DNA from: Streptacidiphilus sp. P02-A3a
GTDB lineage: Bacteria; Actinomycetota; Actinomycetes; Streptomycetales; Streptomycetaceae
Reading direction: 5' to 3'
NCBI RefSeq assembly: GCF_014084105.1
Contig: NZ_CP048289.1
Coordinates: 1,063,922 to 1,127,921 of the forward strand
Length of the DNA: 64,000 nt
This document shows positions 45,295 through 53,144 of the stretch, in pieces; positions within the stretch are counted from its first letter, which is position 1; each line of letters opens with the position of its first letter. The notes below the pieces were generated by a model. It was not told the origin of the DNA, did not search any database, and worked only from the letters and a program-made list of their open reading frames with translations. The translations under genes were made by a program, and so were the position numbers.

Positions 45295-46384
45295 GGACCG
45301 CGAACCCACCCCCGCGGAGTCCCGGATCGAGGCCGCGCTGGAGAAGCCGGTACAGCGGGGCGAACCGATCCTGCAGATCCGGAACCTGGAGAAGCACTTC
45401 CCGCTGACCCAGGGCATCGTGTTCAAGAAGCAGGTCGGCGCGGTGCGGGCGGTCGACGGCGTGACCTTCGACCTGTACCAGGGCGAGACCCTGGGCATCG
45501 TCGGCGAGTCGGGCTGTGGCAAGTCCACCCTGGCCAAGGTGCTGATGAACCTGGAGCGGGCGACCGCGGGCGAGGTGCTGTACAAGGGCGAGGACATCTC
45601 CCGGGTGACCGGGCGGGCGCTGAAGGCGATCCGCCGGAACATCCAGATGGTCTTCCAGGACCCGTACACCTCGCTGAACCCCCGGATGACGGTGGGCGAC
45701 ATCATCGGCGAGCCGTACGAGATCCACCCCGAGGTGGCGCCCAAGGGCGACCGCCGCCGGGCCGTGCAGGACCTGCTGGACGTGGTCGGGCTCAACCCCG
45801 AGTACATCAACCGGTACCCGCACCAGTTCTCCGGCGGCCAGCGGCAGCGCATCGGCATCGCCCGGGGGCTGGCGCTGCGGCCCGAGGTGATCATCTGCGA
45901 CGAGCCGGTGTCGGCGCTGGACGTCTCGGTCCAGGCCCAGGTGATCAACCTGCTGGGCGGGCTGCAGAAGGAGTTCAACCTCTCCTACATGTTCATCGCG
46001 CACGACCTCTCCATCGTCCGGCACATCTCCGACCGGGTCGGCGTGATGTACCTGGGCAAGGTCATGGAGATCGGCAGCGACGAGCAGATCTACGAGCACC
46101 CGACGCACCCGTACACCCAGGCGCTGCTGTCGGCGGTGCCGGTGCCGGACCCGTCCGGGCGCGAGGGCCGGGAGCGGATCATCCTCTCCGGGGACATCCC
46201 CTCCCCGGCCAACCCGCCGTCCGGCTGCCGGTTCCGTACCCGCTGCTGGAAGGCGCAGGAGAAGTGCGCGCAGGAGGAGCCGCTGCTGGCGGTGCCGCAG
46301 GTGTTCCTGGGCCTGCCGACCCCGGCGGCGCACGACTCGGCCTGCCACTTCGCCGAGGACGTGGACATCGTCGGCGCCGGCTGA
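45287..46384 (+). CDS. Peptide ABC transporter ATPase, DppF type (operon 1)
   Basis: Second nucleotide-binding subunit, 365 residues: Walker [11 protein letters not shown]-loop FQDPYTSLNP, signature [12 protein letters not shown], Walker [14 protein letters not shown]-loop AHDLS, and a C-terminal cysteine cluster (CRFRTRCWKAQEKC...ACHF). A ~20-residue charged N-terminal leader precedes the fold. Last gene of operon 1, closed by a hairpin it shares with operon 2. Confidence 0.95.
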   Translation: MAEDREPTPAESRIEAALEKPVQRGEPILQIRNLEKHFPLTQGIVFKKQVGAVRAVDGVTFDLYQGETLGIVGESGCGKSTLAKVLMNLERATAGEVLYKGEDISRVTGRALKAIRRNIQMVFQDPYTSLNPRMTVGDIIGEPYEIHPEVAPKGDRRRAVQDLLDVVGLNPEYINRYPHQFSGGQRQRIGIARGLALRPEVIICDEPVSALDVSVQAQVINLLGGLQKEFNLSYMFIAHDLSIVRHISDRVGVMYLGKVMEIGSDEQIYEHPTHPYTQALLSAVPVPDPSGREGRERIILSGDIPSPANPPSGCRFRTRCWKAQEKCAQEEPLLAVPQVFLGLPTPAAHDSACHFAEDVDIVGAG

Positions 46385-46399
46385 ACACCGGGGTTGCGC

Positions 46400-46437
46400 C
46401 GAAGGGGCCCGACGGCGACTGCCGCCGGGCCCCTTCG
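46400..46437. terminator. Shared terminator of the two convergent peptide-transporter operons
   Basis: Arms 46400-46416 and 46421-46437 pair at all but one position around GACT. It lies 16 nt after the operon 1 stop and 16 nt after the operon 2 stop, between convergent genes. Confidence 0.9.
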
Positions 46438-46452
46438 TCCTGGTCGTGACCG

Positions 46453-48582
46453 TCAGACCGCAGCGGTCTCCTCACCGGTGCCGGTGCCGACCGGCGGGGT
46501 GTCCGCCGAGGTGATGTCCGCGGTGGTGGTGTCAGCGGCCACTACGGTGACCACGGCGTCCGACAGCGGCGTCTGCAGCGGGAAGTGGCAGGCGGCGGCG
46601 TGGCCGGTGCCGAACAGCCGCAGCGCGGGCTCCTCCTCGGCGCACTTCTCCTGCGCCAGCGGGCAGCGGGTGCGGAAGCGGCAGCCCGAGGGCGGCGCGA
46701 CCGGGCTGGGCAGCTCGCCCTTGATGCCGCCGCCGCGCTTGGAGCGCTCCGTGGCCGGCTCGGGTACCGGGATGGCCTCCAGCAGACCGGCGGTGTACGG
46801 GTGCGCGGCCCGCTGGTAGATGTCCTCGCCGCTGCCGACCTCGACCATCTTGCCGAGGTACATCACGCCGATCCGGTCCGCCAGGTACTTCACCACGGCC
46901 AGGTCGTGCGAGATGACCACGTACGACAGGTCGTGCGAGGCCTGGAGCCGCTTCATCAGGTTGAGCACCTGCGCGCGGATCGAGACGTCCAGCGCGGAGA
47001 CCGGCTCGTCGGCGACGATCACCTTGGGGTTCAGCGTGAACGCCCGGGCGAGCCCGAGCCGCTGGCGCTGACCGCCGGAGAACTCGTGCGGGAAGCGCTC
47101 CAGGGCGTTCTTCGGCAGGCCGACCTCGCCCAGCAGCTCGGCGACCCGGTCCATCTGCTCCTTGGTCGAGCCGATGCCCTGGATCTGAAGCGGCTCGCGG
47201 AGGATGCTGCTGACCCGCATCCGGGGGTCGAGCGAGCTCATCGGGTCCTGGAACATCATCTGGAGGTCGCGCCGGTGGCGGCGGAGCTCGCGCCCGCGAA
47301 GGGTGCTGATGTCCCTGCCGTCCAGCGTGACCGAGCCCGCGTTCGGCTTGTCCAGGCCGACGATCATGCGGCCCAGGGTCGTCTTGCCGCAGCCGGACTC
47401 GCCGACCAGGCCGAAGGTCTCTCCGTAGCCGAGCGAGAGGGACACGCCGGAGACGGCGTGCACCACGTGCTTGTCCCGGCCGAGGAAGCCGGTGCTGCCG
47501 ACCGGGAACTCCTTGACCAGGTCCTTCACCTCAAGCAGCGGCTTGGCCGCGGCCTTCTCCGGCTCATCCGCGGAACGCTGCTTCACCACGGTGCTCGAGG
47601 TCAGGTCCACCGGGCCGTTGGTGGGGTGCCAGCAGGCGAAGGAGTGCCCCGCCGGGCCGGTGAGCTGCGGCTCCTCCTCACGGCACTGGTCCGTGGCGTA
47701 GCTGCACCGGTCGGCGAAGCGGCAGCCGGTCGGCGGGTGGGAGAGGTCCGGCGGCAGACCGGGGACGGTGAACAGCCGCTGGGTGTTGTCCTGGGCCAGC
47801 CGCGGGATGGAGGCCAGCAGACCCTGGGTGTAGGGGTGCCGCATCTCCGAGAACAGCTCGTCGGTCCCGGTGGACTCGGCGATCTTGCCCGCGTACATGA
47901 CGTTGATGCGGTCGGCGTGACCGGCCACCACGCCCATGTCGTGGGTGATCAGGATCATCGCCATGCCGAGGCGTTCCTTGAGGTCCGCCAGCAGGGTGAG
48001 GATCTGCGCCTGGATGGTGACGTCGAGTGCGGTGGTGGGCTCGTCCGCGATCAGCACCTTGGGCTCGTTGGCGAGCGCCATGGCGATCATCACGCGCTGC
48101 CGCAGGCCGCCGGAGAGCTGGTGCGGGTAGTCCTTCAGGCGCTCCTTGGGGTGCGGCAGACCGACCAGGCCCAGCACCTCGGCCGCCCGGTCCATCGCCT
48201 CGGCCTTGGTGCAGCCCTTGTGCAGCAGCACCGGCTCGGCGACCTGGTAGCCGATGGTCTTGGTCGGGTCCAGCGAGCTCATCGGGTCCTGGAAGACCAT
48301 CGCGATGTCGTTGCCGCGCACCTTGCGCATCTCGCGCTCGGGCAGGCCGACCAGTTCGCGTCCGTCGAGCAGGACCGACGAGTTGTTGACCAGCGCGCCG
48401 CCGGGGGGCAGCAGCCCCATCAGCGACAGGCCGGTCATCGACTTGCCGCAGCCGGACTCGCCGACCAGGCCCAGGGTCTCGCCGGGCTCCAGGTGGAAGG
48501 AGACGCCGTCGACGGCCTGGACCACGCCCCGGCTGATCTGGATGTGGGTGGTGAGGTCCTTGACCTCAAGAATGGGAGCCAT
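46453..48582 (-). CDS. Fused peptide ABC transporter ATPase (DppD-DppF in one chain, operon 2)
   Basis: Protein of 709 residues with two complete ATPase domains. NBD1 has Walker [10 protein letters not shown] (about 41-49), signature [12 protein letters not shown], Walker [13 protein letters not shown] and a Cys cluster [14 protein letters not shown]. After a linker (about 330-350), NBD2 has Walker [10 protein letters not shown] (about 395-403), [24 protein letters not shown] and [14 protein letters not shown]. It replaces the two separate ATPases of operon 1. The Thr/Ala-rich C-terminal tail is unstructured. It is the last gene of operon 2; GAGGAAG precedes the ATG. Confidence 0.94.
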   Translation of the reverse strand: MAPILEVKDLTTHIQISRGVVQAVDGVSFHLEPGETLGLVGESGCGKSMTGLSLMGLLPPGGALVNNSSVLLDGRELVGLPEREMRKVRGNDIAMVFQDPMSSLDPTKTIGYQVAEPVLLHKGCTKAEAMDRAAEVLGLVGLPHPKERLKDYPHQLSGGLRQRVMIAMALANEPKVLIADEPTTALDVTIQAQILTLLADLKERLGMAMILITHDMGVVAGHADRINVMYAGKIAESTGTDELFSEMRHPYTQGLLASIPRLAQDNTQRLFTVPGLPPDLSHPPTGCRFADRCSYATDQCREEEPQLTGPAGHSFACWHPTNGPVDLTSSTVVKQRSADEPEKAAAKPLLEVKDLVKEFPVGSTGFLGRDKHVVHAVSGVSLSLGYGETFGLVGESGCGKTTLGRMIVGLDKPNAGSVTLDGRDISTLRGRELRRHRRDLQMMFQDPMSSLDPRMRVSSILREPLQIQGIGSTKEQMDRVAELLGEVGLPKNALERFPHEFSGGQRQRLGLARAFTLNPKVIVADEPVSALDVSIRAQVLNLMKRLQASHDLSYVVISHDLAVVKYLADRIGVMYLGKMVEVGSGEDIYQRAAHPYTAGLLEAIPVPEPATERSKRGGGIKGELPSPVAPPSGCRFRTRCPLAQEKCAEEEPALRLFGTGHAAACHFPLQTPLSDAVVTVVAADTTTADITSADTPPVGTGTGEETAAV

Positions 48583-48615
48583 TGTTCTTCCTCGATTCCG
48601 TCGCAGTCTCGGCCG

Positions 48616-49542
48616 TCAGCGCTTGCGCAGTCGGACGTCGACGGCGTCTCGGAGTCCGTCACCGATCAAGTTGAATGCCATCACGACCAGGACCAGGCAG
48701 ATGCCGACGGGGTAGACCAGCCACCAGTAGCCGGCGGTCAGCGAGTCCTCGGCGTTGCCCAGCTGGGAGCCCCAGTCGGTGCCGGGGTACTTGATGCCGA
48801 ACGAGAGGAAGCCCAGGGTGGACAGGGCCAGGATCGCGTCGGCGATCTGGAAGGTGACGTTGACGATCACCGTGCCCATGGCGTTGGGGAGCAGGTGGCG
48901 GTAGATCAGCCGGGAGTTGCCCGCGCCCATGACCTTGGCGGCGGAGACGAAGTCGCGCACCCGCAGGGTCAGCACCTCACCGCGCACCAGACGGGCCGGG
49001 ACCAGCCAGGAGAAGACACCGAGGATCAGGCTGAGGTTCCACATGTTCGAGCCGTACTGGTGCGCCACGATGAGCACGACCAGCAGGAACGGCACGGACA
49101 GCAGCACGTCGACGATGCGCATCATGATCGCGTCGACGATGCCGCCGATCAGGCCCGCAACCGCGCCCCAGAGGGTGCCGATGACGCTCGCGATGAAGGC
49201 GGCCAGGAAGCCGATCTCCAGCGAGGTCTGGCCGCCCAGCATGATCCGGCCGAGCACGTCGAAGCCGTTGTCGTCGCTGCCGAGCGGGTTGCCCGCCTGC
49301 GGCGGGCTGTCGATGTTGTCGAGGTTCGTGACCTGCTGCGACGAGTGGTAGAAGTACGGCCCGAGGAAGCAGAAGAGGACGAAGAACACCAGGATCGCGA
49401 TCCCGGCCAGGGCCAGCTTGTTGCTGGCGAACTCCTTCAGGGTCAGCTTCCAGCCGGTGGCCGTGGGCTCCGACAGGGCGCCGGCGTCGGCCTTGGCGGG
49501 TTCGTTCGCGGGCGGGACCGGCGACTGAAGAGTGGTACTCAC
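48616..49542 (-). CDS. Peptide ABC transporter permease, DppC type (operon 2)
   Basis: Permease of 308 residues: a Pro/Ala-rich N-terminal tail of about 30 residues, then six helices (LALAGIAILVFFVLFCFL first), the extracytoplasmic loop NPLGSDDNGFDVLGR typical of DppC/OppC, and the EAA loop DFVSAAKVMGAGNSRLIYRH. The GTG at 49542 follows GGAGG. It lies between dppB-type and fused ATPase genes of the same operon. Confidence 0.94.
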   Translation of the reverse strand: MSTTLQSPVPPANEPAKADAGALSEPTATGWKLTLKEFASNKLALAGIAILVFFVLFCFLGPYFYHSSQQVTNLDNIDSPPQAGNPLGSDDNGFDVLGRIMLGGQTSLEIGFLAAFIASVIGTLWGAVAGLIGGIVDAIMMRIVDVLLSVPFLLVVLIVAHQYGSNMWNLSLILGVFSWLVPARLVRGEVLTLRVRDFVSAAKVMGAGNSRLIYRHLLPNAMGTVIVNVTFQIADAILALSTLGFLSFGIKYPGTDWGSQLGNAEDSLTAGYWWLVYPVGICLVLVVMAFNLIGDGLRDAVDVRLRKR

Positions 49543-49609
49543 TTCGACTCCTCCGGACGGTCCGGGGTGGTGCGGGGCTGGGACGGGTTCGGTGTGGTCG
49601 CGGTCATGA

Positions 49610-50557
49610 TCACACCAGCCTGATGCGCGGGTCGGTGAGGGACAGCGCGATGTCGGCGACCAGGTTGCCGACCACGGTGAGCACCGCCGTGATCAGCGTG
49701 TAGCCGACCAGGACGTCGTAGTCGTCGCCGGTCAGCGAGTTGATGAAGGTGAGGCCCAGACCGTCGATGTTGAAGACGCTCTCGATCAGCAGGTTTCCGG
49801 CCACCAGCGCCGGGATCGACAGACCGATCAGGGTGACCATCGGCAGCGAGGCGTTGCGGATCAGGTGGCGGCTGTAGATCATCCGCTCGGAGAGGCCCTT
49901 GGCCCGGGCGACCTTGATGTAGTCCTGGGCCAGCACGTCCAGCGCCGAGGAGCGCTGGAACCGGGAGAAGGAGGCGATGTTGGTCACCGAGAGCGTCACC
50001 AGCGGCAGGATCAGGTTCTTCGGCACCTCCAACGCCTGGGTGAGCGACTGGTTGCCGGAGATCGTCGGGCTGACCCACTTCAGGTCCAGCGCGAAGAGGT
50101 CGACCAGGACCAGCGCGAACAGGAACAGCGGCATCGAGTAGAAGATGAAGGTCAGCGCGGTCGCGGTGATGTCACCGACGCTGTTGCGCTTGACCGCCTG
50201 GTAGATGCCCAGCGGCAGCGCGATCACGATCGACAGGACGAGGGAGGTCCCGGACAGGAAGATGCTCAGCGGCCCGCGTTCGCTGAAGATGGCGTCCACC
50301 GACTGGTTGAGCTTGTAGGACCAGCCGAAGTTGCCGTGCAGCAGGTTCCCCAGGTAGGTGAGGAACTGCTCCCAGATCGGCTTGTCGTAGCCGGCCTGGT
50401 GGTTGAACGCCTTGATGGCGGCGGGGGGAGCCTTCGGGCCCAACTGCATGAGTCCTGGTGACGGCGCGATGATGTGCAGCATCGCGAACGTCATCAGCGT
50501 GACGCCCAGGACAACAATGATGGCCGTGCCCAGGCGCCGGATGAGATAGCCCGTCAT
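49610..50557 (-). CDS. Peptide ABC transporter permease, DppB type (operon 2)
   Basis: Permease of 315 residues starting MTGYLIRRLGTAIIVVLGVT, with six helices and the EAA loop DYIKVARAKGLSERMIYSRH. It forms the channel with the next product. The ATG at 50557 has GGAGGAG 8 nt upstream; an upstream in-frame ATG at 50578 lies before that site. It is separated from the binding-protein gene by two strong hairpins. Confidence 0.94.
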   Translation of the reverse strand: MTGYLIRRLGTAIIVVLGVTLMTFAMLHIIAPSPGLMQLGPKAPPAAIKAFNHQAGYDKPIWEQFLTYLGNLLHGNFGWSYKLNQSVDAIFSERGPLSIFLSGTSLVLSIVIALPLGIYQAVKRNSVGDITATALTFIFYSMPLFLFALVLVDLFALDLKWVSPTISGNQSLTQALEVPKNLILPLVTLSVTNIASFSRFQRSSALDVLAQDYIKVARAKGLSERMIYSRHLIRNASLPMVTLIGLSIPALVAGNLLIESVFNIDGLGLTFINSLTGDDYDVLVGYTLITAVLTVVGNLVADIALSLTDPRIRLV

Positions 50558-50600
50558 ATCCGGGATCTCCTCCTTCATAGTGATTCGGGGGGAAGGAAGG

Positions 50601-50685
50601 GGGCGCCGGGGGATCGGCGGCGCCCGGGTGCGACGCCAGCCCACCCGGCCCCGAAGGGATGAACCGGATGGGCTGGCGTCGCACC
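50601..50685 (-). terminator. Double hairpin between the binding-protein and permease genes of operon 2
   Basis: The larger stem has perfect 17-bp arms (50627-50643 with 50669-50685) extended inward by CCGG/CCGG after one mismatch. A second 8-bp stem (50601-50608 with 50618-50625) follows in the direction of transcription. Both lie inside the operon, 40 nt after the binding-protein stop and 45 nt before the permease ATG. They probably attenuate transcription or protect the upstream mRNA so that binding protein exceeds permease. Confidence 0.8.
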
Positions 50686-50730
50686 GAAGGCTGGGGGGAC
50701 GTCAGCGGTCGCCCCCCAGCGCTCCCGGAC

Positions 50731-52635
50731 TTACTGCTGGGTGAGGAACCATTCCTCGGGCTCGATCTGGAACTGCGTCATGGCGCCGAAGGACGAGGCC
50801 GGGCCGGAGATGGTGTTCTTCCAGGCGTAGACGTAGTCAGGCGAGGCGGTGAACAGCACCGGGAGGTCCGTGGTCACCGCGGCGAGCTCCTTGGTGATCG
50901 CGGTGGGGTCGGACGACTCGTAGTCGTTCTTGATCAGCTGGTCCATGTTCGGGTCGCTGTAGCCACCCGCGTTGAACGAACCGCCCGTGTTGAACAGGTT
51001 GTTGGTGCTGGGGTAGATCCCGTTGGTCATACCGCCGAACTGCGCCAGGCCCCACTTGTTGTCGTACTTCGGGGTGCTGGTGACGTTGGCGTTGGCCGAG
51101 ACGTTGGCGTCGGTGTCCTGGACCAGGTTCACCTTGATGCCGAGGCTGTCCAGGTTGGAGGCCAGGTCGGTGGCCAGCTGGCCGGTCGCCTTGGGGTCGT
51201 TCCCGTAGTAGTACGTGAACGTGATGTCCTGGCCCTTGGTGATGCCCGCGCCGCACTGGGTCGGGCCGGTGCCCGGGTCGGTGCAGGTGGTCGGGGTGCC
51301 GGCGCTGCCCACCGTCCAGCCGTGGCTGGTCAGCTGCTGCTTCGCCGAGGCGAGCGAGAACGGGTAGGGGTTGCTCAGCGCGACCGCCGGGGTGTAGGGC
51401 GAGACCGGCGCGACGCCGACCGAGCTGTACTCCGGAGCAGCGGCACCTTGGAAGATGCCCTTGATCTCGCCCGCCTCGTCCTGCGAGTAGGCGAGCACCT
51501 CACGGAAGTACTGCTTGTCGATGATGTTGTTGAAGTCGTCGGCCTTGTCTTCGAAGTTGAAGATCACGTCGTTGAAGCCGAAGTCGGGCAGACCGTAGTA
51601 GGCGAAGCCCTGGGCCTTCAGCGCGGCCAGCTGGTTGACCTGCGACGAGTCGACGTTGAAGACGTCGAGGTTGCCCGCCTTCATGTCGTTGAACTCGGCC
51701 GTGGTGCTGGTGTAGGACTTCTCGTCGAAGTTCTGGATCTTCGCCGGGTCCGTGCCGGTGTAGGCGGAGTTCTTGGTGAAGTTGACCGCGTTGTTGGTCG
51801 CGTTGTACATCGAGATCTTGAACGGACCGTCGACGTCCTGCCACAGCGGGTTCGACTGGTAGGTCGACAGGCTCTTCGACTGGGTGATCAGGTAGTCGTA
51901 GATCGCCTTGGCGTTCGCGGGCTTGGTGAAGTCGAGCTGCGCGCCGGCGGTGGAGGACTTCGCCCAGGTCTTGGAGGGCAGCGGGACGATCTGGTCGAGC
52001 TCGACAGCCTGGATCCACGCGGGGTTGTACACCGCGTTGAAGGTGAAGGAGACCGTCTGCGGGTCGACGACCTGAACGTTGCTCAGGTTGTCGGGGAACT
52101 GGCTCGGGGTGTAGTTGCCGTCGTTGGCGGCGCTCTCCTTGACGGCGGCCTTGAGCAGGTCGACGTAGAACAGCACGTCGTTGGCGGAGACCTTGCTGCC
52201 GTCGCTCCAGGTGTACTGGCCGTTGAGCTTGACGGTGAAGGTCTTGCCGCCGTTGGAGATGACCGGGGCACCGGCGGTGAGCGACTTGGAGTAGTCGTAC
52301 GTCGGGACCGAGCCCTGCGGGCTCCAGTACAGCGGACGCCAGCTCAGGTACTGGAACTGGTCGATGTTGAACACGTTGGCCTGGGCGGTCGGCGTGATCG
52401 GGAAGATCCAGTTGGGGTTGAAGCCAGGAGTCTCGCCGAAGCTGATCGTGCCACCAGTGGTCTGCGTGCCCGACTCCGCCGGAATGGCGCCGTAGGAGTA
52501 GTCCGTAGCCAGCTTCGACCCAGCCTTGGGGGCGCTGCCCTTGCTGCTGCTACTGCTGCTGCACGCGGTCAGTGCCATGGCGCCAGCTGCGGCAATTGCC
52601 ACGCACTGAACAGCCCGGAGGCTCCTTCTGCTCAT
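50731..52635 (-). CDS. Peptide ABC transporter substrate-binding lipoprotein (operon 2)
   Basis: Lipoprotein of 634 residues; signal peptide MSRRSLRAVQCVAIAAAGAM ending in lipobox LTAC, Ser-rich tether, and SBP_bac_5 body (GGTISFGETPGFNPNWIFPI; YTWSDGSKVSANDVLFYVDL; a C-terminal lobe with GGSFNAGGYSDPNMDQLI). It binds peptides for operon 2. It differs enough from the operon 1 protein that a distinct specificity is likely. The ATG at 52635 follows GTGGGGAAC; an in-frame upstream extension contains the leader. Confidence 0.93.
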   Translation of the reverse strand: MSRRSLRAVQCVAIAAAGAMALTACSSSSSSKGSAPKAGSKLATDYSYGAIPAESGTQTTGGTISFGETPGFNPNWIFPITPTAQANVFNIDQFQYLSWRPLYWSPQGSVPTYDYSKSLTAGAPVISNGGKTFTVKLNGQYTWSDGSKVSANDVLFYVDLLKAAVKESAANDGNYTPSQFPDNLSNVQVVDPQTVSFTFNAVYNPAWIQAVELDQIVPLPSKTWAKSSTAGAQLDFTKPANAKAIYDYLITQSKSLSTYQSNPLWQDVDGPFKISMYNATNNAVNFTKNSAYTGTDPAKIQNFDEKSYTSTTAEFNDMKAGNLDVFNVDSSQVNQLAALKAQGFAYYGLPDFGFNDVIFNFEDKADDFNNIIDKQYFREVLAYSQDEAGEIKGIFQGAAAPEYSSVGVAPVSPYTPAVALSNPYPFSLASAKQQLTSHGWTVGSAGTPTTCTDPGTGPTQCGAGITKGQDITFTYYYGNDPKATGQLATDLASNLDSLGIKVNLVQDTDANVSANANVTSTPKYDNKWGLAQFGGMTNGIYPSTNNLFNTGGSFNAGGYSDPNMDQLIKNDYESSDPTAITKELAAVTTDLPVLFTASPDYVYAWKNTISGPASSFGAMTQFQIEPEEWFLTQQ

Positions 52636-53144
52636 CTGTTCCCCACTCCCGAAAGTGACAGGCTGTCTGCCAGAGATCACGTTGTGCCGCAAATGCTTTT
52701 TGACTCGCTTGGGGACTCATCCTGATGGGATGAGCAGGTCATGTCGACAGATCGCTGATCAAAGATTGGTAACGCTCTAATCGTCGGTAATGGCTCTGAT
52801 CCTCAGGCGGTCCTTACCGTGCCACCACTGGCCTCGGTGACATGCAGTTTTGCTGAGCGAGGCAGCAAAGGGGGGCAGTGTCCGATATTCGGACGCGGAA
52901 AGCTAATGAAAGCTGCCAAAGCGGACATTAGCCGCATTGAGTGGCAATTCACATAAAGCTCACATAAAGGGCGGGAAGTTCAGTTTTGAATTCTCATAAC
53001 TGAAACAATTTCCGGGAAGCACGGTGGAACTCAGCCGTCTCGGCGGTCGCTTCTCGGGGCGAGTGGCGGAAGCAAGCGAGCGGGCCGGGACCGTTGTCGG
53101 TCCCGGCCCGCCCGGGGGTTGAGTTGTTGTGTTCGCGTCAGTAA
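52636..53144. promoter_or_regulatory. Long control region of operon 2, about 510 bp
   Basis: This is the most A+T-rich non-coding stretch of the window (about 52680-53030). It holds a hairpin with 7-bp arms (CTCATCC 52716-52722 with GGATGAG 52728-52734), two tandem copies of TCACATAAAG (52949-52958 and 52960-52969), and at the right end a terminator for the next gene. The promoter(s) of operon 2 should be here; no coding sequence is seen. Confidence 0.6.
53080..53111 (-). terminator. Perfect 14-bp hairpin terminator
   Basis: Arms 53080-53093 and 53098-53111 pair perfectly around TTGT, about 35 nt past the stop of the minus-strand gene at 53145. Confidence 0.85.
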
